Below are positions 25,413 to 32,174 of a stretch of DNA of 37,781 nucleotides, piece after piece; positions within the stretch are counted from its first letter, which is position 1, and every line of letters starts with the position of its first letter. Location of the stretch: assembly GCF_000633355.1 (NCBI RefSeq), contig NZ_AYMQ01000032.1, positions 1 through 37,781 of the forward strand, read 5' to 3'. This stretch comes from Serratia sp. H1w (GTDB lineage Bacteria; Pseudomonadota; Gammaproteobacteria; Enterobacterales; Enterobacteriaceae). Both the position numbers and the translations under genes were made by a program. The notes beneath the pieces were generated by a model, which did no database searches, was not told where the DNA came from, and saw only the letters and a list, made by a program, of their open reading frames with translations.

Positions 25413-25489
25413 AATCAATTAAGCAGTGCAATTTGCCGCAAGGGTTAGGAACGATAGGTCAGTAATTTACTGAATAAAAAGGATAAAAA

Positions 25490-26311
25490 ATGAAAATACA
25501 TTTCCTGGGATCGGCTGCCTCTGAAGGGATCCCCAATCCGTTTTGCCGCTGTGACCATTGCCAACAGGCCCGTTTCCTGAAGGGGAAAGATCTGCGTACC
25601 CACTCCTCGGCGATTGTTGATAATGTGATGTTGATCGATGTCGCTCCAGAGTTTAGCCAACAGCTGTTGCGTGATGGGTTGGATGCGAGTGGCATCACCG
25701 ATCTGTTGTTCACTCATACACATCCAGACCACTTCAACGTCGGCGAGTTGTTTAGCCGCATGGAGGGTTACGGCTTCAATATTGATCACCCGCTGGAGAT
25801 TTTTGGTAATGACAGGGCGATCAACGGCTGTGCTGCGGTATTGCCGGGCTATAGCAAACAGCGCTTTGCTTTCCACTGCCTGGTGCCCTTCGTCACCGTC
25901 GAAAGCCATGGCTACAAAATCACACCGCTGCTGGCCAACCATGCCAAGTGGGAGCTGTGCTACGTGTATGTGATCGAAAAAGACGGCCAGACGATTTTCT
26001 ATGGACATGACTCTGGCTGGTTCCCGGAACTGACCTGGCAGTGGCTAGAGGGTAAAGCGTTGGATTTGGTGGTGCTGGAATGCACCTACGGTTTCAACGG
26101 CGACGATCGCACCGACAACCATATGAGCCTGGAAACCGTTTTTGCAGCGCAGGAGAAACTGCGTGCGATGGAATGCCTGCATGCTGGCAGCCAGATCGTG
26201 GTGTCGCATATTTCTCACAGCGGCAAATTGCTGCATGAGGAGTTGGTAGCGGCCTGCCGCGATAAAAACATCACCGTCGCTTATGACGGCCTGATCGTTA
26301 ACGTGGCGTAG
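25490..26311 (+). CDS. PhnP-like metallo-beta-lactamase-fold hydrolase
   Basis: A 273-residue MBL-fold protein. The N-terminal cysteine cluster FCRCDHC (C19, C21, C24) followed by the RTHSSAIV strand resembles PhnP, where such cysteines form a structural zinc site. Catalytic metal ligands are HTHPDH (76-81), H151 in NHAK, D174 in YGHDSGWF, and H240/H243 in SHISHSG. PhnP is a phosphodiesterase acting on cyclic ribose phosphates. No phn operon is present, so this is a PhnP-like enzyme of another pathway. A nucleoside-type symporter follows 11 bases later, which suggests a nucleoside- or cyclic-phosphate-related substrate; this is inference. Confidence 0.85.
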   Translation: MKIHFLGSAASEGIPNPFCRCDHCQQARFLKGKDLRTHSSAIVDNVMLIDVAPEFSQQLLRDGLDASGITDLLFTHTHPDHFNVGELFSRMEGYGFNIDHPLEIFGNDRAINGCAAVLPGYSKQRFAFHCLVPFVTVESHGYKITPLLANHAKWELCYVYVIEKDGQTIFYGHDSGWFPELTWQWLEGKALDLVVLECTYGFNGDDRTDNHMSLETVFAAQEKLRAMECLHAGSQIVVSHISHSGKLLHEELVAACRDKNITVAYDGLIVNVA

Positions 26312-26322
26312 GGGGAGATCTC

Positions 26323-27558
26323 ATGGACTTTAACAAGACTCCTCGCCTGCTGATCATGATGTTCGTGCAGTACTTCATGCAGGGCGCCTGGAATATGACG
26401 ATGGGCCTGGTGCTGAGTACCTACGGCATGGCCGCCATTATCGGTTCATCCTATGCGCTGCTGGGATTGGCAACGATACTTTCGCCGCTGTTTATCGGCA
26501 TGGTCGCCGACCGCTTCTTTGCTTCGCAGAAAGTCATGGCGATCCTGCACCTGATAAACGCCGGGGTGATCCTGTGTGTACCACAGTTTATTGAAGCGCA
26601 GGACACCACCATGACGCTCGTGATGATCTTCCTGGTCGGCCTGCTGTTCTATCCGACTACCGCGCTGGCTAACAGTATCAGCTTCAGCCATATCAACGGC
26701 GTGAAGTATTTCCCGGTGACCCGCGTGTTCGGCACCTTCGGCTTTATGGTGATAGGGTTCATCATCGGGCAGATGGGATATTCCGGCGATACCATGACCT
26801 GGTACATTGCTTCGGCTGCCGGGGTGGCATTAGGGCTGTACTGCTTCACCCTGCCGGATACGCCTCCGAAGGCCAAGGGCAGCAGCTTCGCCCTGCGTGA
26901 TTTGCTGTGCCTGGATGCGTTGTCATTATTCAAAGATCGCAACTTCTCCATTCTGATGCTGAGCATCTTTGTATTGATGATCCCCAAAACGGCCTATTCC
27001 GCCTATATTCCGGTGTTCCTGAAAGCGCTTGGGTTTGATAACGCTGCGTCCATGATGCAGGTAGGGATCGCCTGCGAAGTGGTGTTTATGTTCCTGCTTT
27101 CGTTCTTCCTGCTGAAAGCGGGCTTCAAGGTGACGTTGATGATGGGGGCGGTGTGCTGGATCATCCGCTCGGTGCTGTTCTCCCAGGCCGCGCTCGATGC
27201 CAATATGACGTTTGTCTTGATTGGCCTGATGCTGCAAGGGTTCTGCTGGGACTTCTTCTTTACGGTAGGGGATATCTATGTTGACCGCAAAGCACGGCCG
27301 GAAATCAAAGCTCAGGCACAGAGCCTGCGCTTTATCGTCTCCAATGGCTTTGGCTTGCTGTTCGCCTCCACCATTTGCGGCCAGATCTTCAACAACACCG
27401 TGACGGAGCAGGGGCCACAAGCATTGCCGCAGTGGGAAAGCTTCTGGCTGTTCTCGGCGATTATCGCCGCCGTGGTCTCGGTATTCTTCTTCATTTTCTT
27501 CAAAGACGATCTTTCGAAGGAGAAAACACCTGCGGCCATGAAACCCGCTAAGCAATAG
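26323..27558 (+). CDS. MFS transporter resembling nucleoside:H+ symporters
   Basis: A 411-residue integral membrane protein with about 12 helices. It resembles the NupG/XapB/YegT group: MFVQYFMQGAW near the N terminus, GIVADRFF-type loop (GMVADRFFAS), LDALSLFKDR in the central loop, WIIRSVLF, and GFCWDFFFTVGDIYVD in the second half, where NupG has CAFDFFNISGSVFVE. It would import nucleosides or related compounds with protons. It is second in the hydrolase-symporter-MgtC operon, eight bases before the next gene. The assignment to this family is good; the substrate is not known. Confidence 0.85.
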   Translation: MDFNKTPRLLIMMFVQYFMQGAWNMTMGLVLSTYGMAAIIGSSYALLGLATILSPLFIGMVADRFFASQKVMAILHLINAGVILCVPQFIEAQDTTMTLVMIFLVGLLFYPTTALANSISFSHINGVKYFPVTRVFGTFGFMVIGFIIGQMGYSGDTMTWYIASAAGVALGLYCFTLPDTPPKAKGSSFALRDLLCLDALSLFKDRNFSILMLSIFVLMIPKTAYSAYIPVFLKALGFDNAASMMQVGIACEVVFMFLLSFFLLKAGFKVTLMMGAVCWIIRSVLFSQAALDANMTFVLIGLMLQGFCWDFFFTVGDIYVDRKARPEIKAQAQSLRFIVSNGFGLLFASTICGQIFNNTVTEQGPQALPQWESFWLFSAIIAAVVSVFFFIFFKDDLSKEKTPAAMKPAKQ

Positions 27559-27566
27559 GGAGCAAC

Positions 27567-28280
27567 ATGGACAGCCTGTTATCGGTGCTGGGCGGGTTGG
27601 GGCCGCTCCACCTGGCAACGGTAGGCAAGATAGTCGCGGCGTTTGTTCTGGGGGGCGTGATTGGCCTGGAGCGCGAATCCAAAGGCAAGCCCGTTGGATT
27701 TAAAACCTGCGTGATTATAGCCGTCGCCAGTTGCGTATTAACGGTGGTGTCGATCCAGTCTGCGGAGTATTACGCCGAGATTTCCGTCAATATCCGCAGC
27801 GACCCGATGCGGCTGGCCGCCCAGATTATCAGTGGGGTCGGCTTCCTGGGGGCAGGTGTCATCTTGCATCGTCGTGATGATGCGATTTCCGGTCTGACGA
27901 CCGCGGCGATCGTCTGGGCATCGGCGGGCGTCGGTATTGCCTGTGGAGCCAGTTTCTATCTGCATGCGTTATTGGCGACGGCGCTGTTTTTGTTGGCGAT
28001 AAAGATCAGCCCCTATATTTTCTTGCTGCAATCAAGGAACCAGCATCTGGGGAAGGTTAAGGTACGTCTGATACTCGATGAGAAGGAAGGGCTGCCCTGC
28101 CTGATGACCCAGCTTAACCAGCAGAGAAACCTGATCGATGCGATGACGATACGCGACATCAAAAGACGCAAGATTGAAGTGAACTTTAAGCTGACGGTAA
28201 GGAAAAGGATGACCCTTGATGAGCTCTACAACATGCTGTGCGGGATTGACCATGTATGCTCGGTTGCCTTGGAGCATTAG
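27567..28280 (+). CDS. MgtC/SapB family membrane protein
   Basis: A 237-residue protein. The N-terminal MgtC/SapB domain has about five helices (to about residue 152) and the signature GLERESKGKPVGFKT (33-47), SGVGFLGAGVIL (about 89-100) and GLTTAAIVWASAGVG (about 110-124). A C-terminal soluble domain (about 160-237) looks ACT-like, as in Salmonella MgtC. MgtC proteins help survival in low magnesium and inside phagocytes and inhibit the F-type ATP synthase. No mgtB is nearby. Being last in an operon with a hydrolase and a symporter is unusual. A bidirectional terminator follows. Confidence 0.9.
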   Translation: MDSLLSVLGGLGPLHLATVGKIVAAFVLGGVIGLERESKGKPVGFKTCVIIAVASCVLTVVSIQSAEYYAEISVNIRSDPMRLAAQIISGVGFLGAGVILHRRDDAISGLTTAAIVWASAGVGIACGASFYLHALLATALFLLAIKISPYIFLLQSRNQHLGKVKVRLILDEKEGLPCLMTQLNQQRNLIDAMTIRDIKRRKIEVNFKLTVRKRMTLDELYNMLCGIDHVCSVALEH

Positions 28281-28296
28281 GCCGTTTTAGCGGATC

Positions 28297-28335
28297 AAAA
28301 ATGCCGGGTAGCTTGGCTGACCCGGCATTTTTTTC
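28297..28335. terminator. Bidirectional terminator between the MgtC gene and ybcJ
   Basis: ATGCCGGGT (28301-28309) pairs with ACCCGGCAT (28320-28328), flanked by As on the left and Ts on the right. It suits both convergent transcripts. Confidence 0.88.
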
Positions 28336-28350
28336 TTGGCGCTTGAGCAA

Positions 28351-28563
28351 TCAGGCTTTAACCGTGACGCTCATACCTTTGTAGCTGACCTTCTGGCCGT
28401 CTACGATCTTGCAGCGCTTACGCGTTTCGACCTGACCGTCTACTTTGACCTGCCCATCGGCGATCACTTCTTTCGCGGCACCGCCGCTGTCGCACCAGCC
28501 CTGGAACTTCAGCAGGTCGCACAGTTCGACGTGAGGGTGACTTTCCAGATTAAAAATTTCCAT
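28351..28563 (-). CDS. ybcJ: S4-domain RNA-binding protein YbcJ
   Basis: A 70-residue protein, the same length as E. coli YbcJ, made almost entirely of an S4-like RNA-binding fold: LCDLLKFQGWCDSGGAAKEV followed by the strand pair DGQVKVDGQVETRKRCKI. The role is unknown, but S4 folds bind structured RNA and E. coli YbcJ is thought to bind RNA. It starts ten bases after the folD stop and is probably co-transcribed with folD. Confidence 0.93.
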   Translation of the reverse strand: MEIFNLESHPHVELCDLLKFQGWCDSGGAAKEVIADGQVKVDGQVETRKRCKIVDGQKVSYKGMSVTVKA

Positions 28564-28573
28564 ACTGCCTTAC

Positions 28574-29440
28574 TTATTTAGGTTGAACGTCGTGAAATTC
28601 CTCGCAGGCTTGCAAGGTATTTTGGATCAGTGTAGCAACGGTCATGGGGCCGACGCCACCTGGAACCGGAGTAATGTAGGCCGCGCGTTCACTTGCGGCT
28701 TCGAAGTCTACGTCGCCGACTACTTTACCACTTTCCAAACGGTTGATGCCGACATCGATCACGATCGCGCCCGGTTTGATCCAATCGCCAGGAATAAAAC
28801 CCGGTTTGCCCACGGCGACGATCAACAGATCGGCATTTTCGATATGGTGACGCAGGTTCCTGGTGAACCGATGCGTAACGGTGGTGGTACAGCCAGCCAG
28901 CAACAGCTCCATACTCATCGGGCGGCCAACGATGTTGGAAGCGCCGACGACCACGGCGTTCAGGCCATAGGTATCGATGTTGTAGCGTTCCAGCAGAGTG
29001 ACAATGCCACGTGGGGTACAAGGACGCAGTTTGGGCGCACGCTGGCACAGACGGCCAACGTTATACGGGTGGAAACCGTCCACGTCTTTATCCGGGCTAA
29101 TGCGCTCCAGCACCTTCACGTTGTCAATGCCCGCAGGCAGTGGGAGCTGTACCAGAATGCCATCAATTTCTTTATCGACGTTTAATTGCTCGATCAACGC
29201 CAGCAATTCAGGTTCGGTGGTGGAGGCAGGCAGATCGTAAGAACGGGAGATAAAACCCACTTCCTCACAGGCCTTGCGCTTGCTGGCGACATAAATCTGC
29301 GAAGCCGGATTCTCACCAACCAGTACCACTGCCAGGCCCGGCGCGCGCTTGCCAGCGGCCAGACGTTGTTTCACTTGCTCAGCTACTTCGTTTCTAACCT
29401 GCTGAGCAATCGTTTTGCCATCAATAATCTTTGCTGCCAT
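28574..29440 (-). CDS. folD: Methylenetetrahydrofolate dehydrogenase / methenyltetrahydrofolate cyclohydrolase
   Basis: FolD is a bifunctional cytoplasmic enzyme of one-carbon metabolism that interconverts 5,10-methylene-THF and 10-formyl-THF with NADP. The 288 residues equal the E. coli length. Visible motifs are [14 protein letters not shown] with the catalytic lysine, [10 protein letters not shown], the NADP-site [10 protein letters not shown], and the C-terminal [15 protein letters not shown]. It is followed by ybcJ. A predicted promoter lies 45-75 bases upstream. Confidence 0.97.
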   Translation of the reverse strand: MAAKIIDGKTIAQQVRNEVAEQVKQRLAAGKRAPGLAVVLVGENPASQIYVASKRKACEEVGFISRSYDLPASTTEPELLALIEQLNVDKEIDGILVQLPLPAGIDNVKVLERISPDKDVDGFHPYNVGRLCQRAPKLRPCTPRGIVTLLERYNIDTYGLNAVVVGASNIVGRPMSMELLLAGCTTTVTHRFTRNLRHHIENADLLIVAVGKPGFIPGDWIKPGAIVIDVGINRLESGKVVGDVDFEAASERAAYITPVPGGVGPMTVATLIQNTLQACEEFHDVQPK

Positions 29441-29483
29441 CAGTGAGGAAATCCATCATTTAAGAAAAGCGGGGGATGGCGCT

Positions 29484-29512
29484 ATTTTGTCAGAAGAGAG
29501 GCGCGCTGTCAG
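29484..29512 (-). promoter_or_regulatory. Predicted folD promoter
   Basis: On the minus strand, CTGACA (29512-29507), a 17-base spacer and CAAAAT (29489-29484). Confidence 0.45.
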
Positions 29513-29797
29513 GCTTTGGATCGGGGTTATGTTGAGAATAAGCACACGATTGCGTCGTGGTTGATGCTTTTTTACAGCAAGGGAATGATCCTCGACGTTT
29601 TTTATCTCCAGACGCAGGCTCTTTTACCCCATCGCCACTGGCGATGGGGAGGTTCATGAAAGTGGAAGTTTTCCTGACAGGGGCAAACCAGAGGCTGACT
29701 AGCGGAAATCTGGGGAAAAGCCCGCCGACTCAACAAGCGGAGCTCCCGTTAGCCGTGCGCAAAATACATCATCATGAGCAGCAGAATTTCTCCGTCT
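29513..29797. other. Intergenic stretch upstream of folD with a long hairpin
   Basis: No convincing gene is seen between the folD promoter and the 3' end of the leftward gene at 29798. The main feature is a 23-base near-perfect palindrome at 29627-29649. An 85-codon open frame on the plus strand (29557-29814) has no ribosome site and an atypical composition, so it is not called. Confidence 0.5.
29627..29649. other. Long perfect hairpin of unknown role
   Basis: CCCCATCGCCA, one central C, then TGGCGATGGGG: eleven complementary bases on each side. There is no T-tract next to it in either direction, so it may belong to an RNA or a protein-binding site rather than a plain terminator. Confidence 0.5.
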
Positions 29798-30619
29798 CTA
29801 CTCATAAAGGCTAAAACTGTCTTCACCCTTCCCGTACTGCCTAACGTTGACCCAATCGATCAGTAGCAGATCATGAGCCAGCACAAAGTCGTCGATTTTA
29901 TTTGCCATGCTCGCGGCGTCAGCGTCGTGAGGTGGTAGCAGACACAACACAGCCAGGTTACCTTGTGCATCGGTTTGCCCCCAAAAGATCCAGCCGGAAG
30001 TGGTTTGCCAGGCAAAACCATTGACGATGGTGGCCGCGGCGTTATTGAAGGCCACTCCGCTGAATCGTTTTTCAACGCCAAATGCCTGCGCCAGCGATTC
30101 GAGCGGTAGAGCAACATCAAGCAGCGGCTCGGCAATGCGTTTACGAACATGAATCTGCTTGAAACCGGACTCCTCACGTTGCGTGTGATAAATCGCCAGA
30201 ATGTCCTGAACTTCCTGTTGCACCAGCTCATGCAAGCTGACAGAGAGAAATTCAAACTGCCGCCAGTCGTCTTCGTGCAGCACCAGTACGTTTTCCAGTG
30301 AGGCGACATCCTCCACCATCGCCATGTCATTGGTGATTGTTGGCAGGCTGAAAAGCACCTTGGTCGGATCGATATTGAAAATTTCCTGTTTGGCCAACAC
30401 CACGGTTACCTTACCCGTTTCCCTGAATTCGGCTTTTGTGGCGGGCCTTGCCTCGACAACCTGCCAATCCACATCGCCCAGATGCAGCGTGGTATTGATT
30501 TCAAAAGTATCCGGCAATTGGTCGACTGGTACTGGTGAAACGCCAAAAGCTTCATCCTTGCCGAGTTCAATTAAGGTGACCTCGACGGTTTTTGGTTTCT
30601 TCTTACCCCATCCAAACAT
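29798..30619 (-). CDS. Hypothetical protein downstream of the ankyrin-repeat gene
   Basis: I do not recognise this 273-residue protein. It begins MFGWGKKKPK, a soluble basic start, then is mostly mixed alpha/beta without signal peptide or membrane helices. The first third (DTFEINTTLHLGDVDWQVVEARPATKAEF) looks like a compact beta-rich domain, and FSLPTITND sits near residue 90. A strong AAGGAG ribosome site seven bases before the ATG supports it as a real gene. It starts 27 bases after the ankyrin-repeat gene, so the two are very probably co-transcribed. GC content resembles the core genes. A role as partner or immunity-type protein of the ankyrin protein is possible but unsupported. Confidence 0.8.
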   Translation of the reverse strand: MFGWGKKKPKTVEVTLIELGKDEAFGVSPVPVDQLPDTFEINTTLHLGDVDWQVVEARPATKAEFRETGKVTVVLAKQEIFNIDPTKVLFSLPTITNDMAMVEDVASLENVLVLHEDDWRQFEFLSVSLHELVQQEVQDILAIYHTQREESGFKQIHVRKRIAEPLLDVALPLESLAQAFGVEKRFSGVAFNNAAATIVNGFAWQTTSGWIFWGQTDAQGNLAVLCLLPPHDADAASMANKIDDFVLAHDLLLIDWVNVRQYGKGEDSFSLYE

Positions 30620-30646
30620 GGTAATGCTCCTTTTTCTGCCGCTGTT

Positions 30647-31486
30647 TCAGGCGGTGCTTTCTTCCATCACGCGGATATTGTCTGCCAGATAAACGGCTGC
30701 GGGCCATTTGCTAAAAAGCGCCTTGGCGTACGCCAGCGGACTCAATTTTGTTTTGTCTATACCCACTACCACTGCACGTACCGGCGGCTTGTTGAAATCC
30801 ATGCCATGACTGATCAGCAGTTTGATCAGGTCAGAGCTGTTTTGTTTGGTAGCCAGCGTGTGATAAAGCCCTTTTTCCAGGCCCTTGGTTGCCGCGTACA
30901 TTTCTTCCAGGCTGGACCCTTGATCGAGTAAGTACCGGGTGGCCGCAGAGGCATTTTTCAGGATCGCCCAGCACAACGCCGAATTGAGATCGCTTTTGTC
31001 GATCCCGTTTTTCAACAAAAAATCGATCGCATCGGTGTTGTTCGAACATGCCGCATCGTTGAGCATGCTGTAACCGTCTCGCGAGGTTTGCAAAATGTCA
31101 CAACCCTTGCTGAGCAGATACTCAGCAAATTCACGGTCCCACGCATAGCAAATCAGCTGGTTGAGCGCATGACGGTTCTGATAGCCTTTTTTGTTAATGT
31201 CGGAACCCTTCTCAATCAGGTATCTGGCGATATCCAGCTTCCCGGCTTTGATGCAGGCGTGCATTGCGTTGTCGCGCAGAAAATTCCCTGCTTCAATATC
31301 CGCGCCGGCGGCGAGCAGCAAATCAATAGCTTCCTTGTTGCCATGCAAGGCTGTTGCATGCAGTGGTGTCCCGGTTTCCTGGCTGCTTTTTTTTAGCTGT
31401 GCATATTTGGCATTCTTCAGCCTTTGTTTTATCAGGTCCAGATCGTTGATTGCACAGGCATAGAGCAGTGATTTATCGTCGTCCAT
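30647..31486 (-). CDS. Ankyrin-repeat protein
   Basis: I chose the ATG at 31486 (279 residues, MDDDKSLLYACA start) because AAGGA lies just upstream; the longer frame to 31525 has no such site. About six to seven ankyrin repeats fill the protein: GTPLHATALHGNKEAIDLLLAAGADIEAG is the clearest, followed by NAMHACIKAGKLDIARYLIEKGSDI and further repeats up to about residue 245. No signal peptide or membrane segment is present. Bacterial ankyrin proteins usually mediate protein-protein contact; small cytoplasmic ones sometimes act as effectors or immunity proteins of secretion systems. No such system is visible here. The gene with strong ribosome site at 29798-30619 follows. Confidence 0.85.
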   Translation of the reverse strand: MDDDKSLLYACAINDLDLIKQRLKNAKYAQLKKSSQETGTPLHATALHGNKEAIDLLLAAGADIEAGNFLRDNAMHACIKAGKLDIARYLIEKGSDINKKGYQNRHALNQLICYAWDREFAEYLLSKGCDILQTSRDGYSMLNDAACSNNTDAIDFLLKNGIDKSDLNSALCWAILKNASAATRYLLDQGSSLEEMYAATKGLEKGLYHTLATKQNSSDLIKLLISHGMDFNKPPVRAVVVGIDKTKLSPLAYAKALFSKWPAAVYLADNIRVMEESTA

Positions 31487-31835
31487 CCTACTTGTCCTTT
31501 TGATTACGCCATCCGGGCGGCACACCTAATCTAGCAACTGATGTAAGTAAATTTGGTCCAGAAGATCAACACCTGTCGGTCACATCAACGAGTGTTTTTG
31601 TTTATTACTCTGTTTTTAAAGAATAAATTTTATGCTTATGTGACTGTTTAGCTGGCTGGACGTGAACAACCTTCGCCCTTCCAAGCCACAGGTCTGAGGG
31701 ATAAGGTGAGAAAAGGGATCTCTATGACCTGAGATTTACGTAATCAGATCATTGCGTTAGGTTTGCTTTTAGCCGTTGATTTGTTTGAAAAATCACCATA
31801 AAGCACGTTGGCGGCTAGCACACCAACAAAATCCA
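31487..31835. other. Intergenic stretch upstream of the ankyrin gene and argU
   Basis: No convincing gene is seen. It must hold the leftward promoter of the ankyrin operon, which I could not place confidently. Confidence 0.45.
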
Positions 31836-31863
31836 TTGACTCGTTGACCTCTGACCGTATAAT
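31836..31863 (+). promoter_or_regulatory. argU promoter
   Basis: TTGACT (31836-31841), a 16-base spacer and a consensus TATAAT (31858-31863). A GCAAC-TTCG-GTTGC hairpin (31872-31885) with a stable UUCG loop lies in the leader. Confidence 0.75.
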
Positions 31864-31902
31864 CCAACTCCGCAACTTCGGTTGCCGCATCCGCATTTCA
31901 AT

Positions 31903-31979
31903 GCGCCCTTAGCTCAGTTGGATAGAGCAACGGCCTTCTAAGCCGTAGGTCACAGGTTCGAGCCCTGTAGGGCGTACCA
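31903..31979 (+). tRNA. argU: tRNA-Arg (anticodon UCU)
   Basis: A 77-base tRNA with encoded CCA. The anticodon stem ACGGC/GCCGT encloses the loop CTTCTAA, anticodon TCT, which reads the rare arginine codons AGA and AGG. The D-arm (GCTC/GAGC) and T-arm (ACAGG/CCTGT around TTCGAGC) are intact. The acceptor stem is GCGCCCT with AGGGCGT, so base 1 pairs with base 72 as a G-U wobble, whereas E. coli argU has G-C. The gene follows the folD region as in E. coli and has an integrase gene beside it, so its 3' end is the probable integration site. Confidence 0.97.
31940..31979 (+). other. Predicted attachment site (tRNA 3' half)
   Basis: P4-type integrases usually recombine within the 3' half of a tRNA gene. 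The integrase next door and the AT-rich DNA beyond it point to this end of argU as the left junction of the island. The matching repeat should lie to the right of the window and could not be seen, so the exact core is unknown. Confidence 0.5.
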
Positions 31980-31992
31980 TTTTGAAGTAAAC

Positions 31993-32017
31993 AGACGTCA
32001 ACTGACGTCTTTTTTTA
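31993..32017 (+). terminator. Terminator of the argU transcript
   Basis: AGACGTCA, an AC loop and TGACGTCT form a perfect 8-bp stem, followed directly by seven Ts. Confidence 0.85.
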
Positions 32018-32103
32018 TGCCTGAAATTCAGTTAATTAGCTGATTTTGGCGCGTAGAAACTCTACCTGATTCTACCCGTATCAACCCACATCAAGTACTA
32101 TCT

Positions 32104-32152
32104 GTTGGTATATGTGATGGTACATTCCTGTTCAATGAAATCTTATACCAAC
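32104..32152. promoter_or_regulatory. Inverted repeat upstream of the integrase gene
   Basis: GTTGGTATA (32104-32112) and TATACCAAC (32144-32152) are perfect 9-base inverted arms separated by 31 bases, ending about 20 bases before the int ATG. Just upstream, TCTACC occurs twice ten bases apart (32061 and 32071). These may be binding sites for the integrase or an excisionase. Confidence 0.4.
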
Positions 32153-32174
32153 AACCAGCAACGGAGGGCAGCAA

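Larger units (their letters stand above)
25112..25489. promoter_or_regulatory. AT-rich divergent control region of the LacI-fusion module
   Basis: About 380 bases separate the regulator from the hydrolase gene; the middle part (25250-25340) is almost entirely A and T. CGTTCC-type half sites occur at 25202, 25240, 25405 and, inverted, at 25448. A 15-bp perfect palindrome TCAGTAATTTACTGA (25459-25473) lies just before the hydrolase ribosome site AGGAT. Confidence 0.5.

Noticed and set aside
25445-26008. 187-codon open frame on the minus strand
   Set aside because: It is antisense to the PhnP-like hydrolase gene, which has the complete metal-site motifs and a good ribosome site.
29557-29814. 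85-codon open frame on the plus strand
   Set aside because: It has no ribosome site, spans the 29627 hairpin, has an unnatural composition and runs into the 3' end of the opposite gene.
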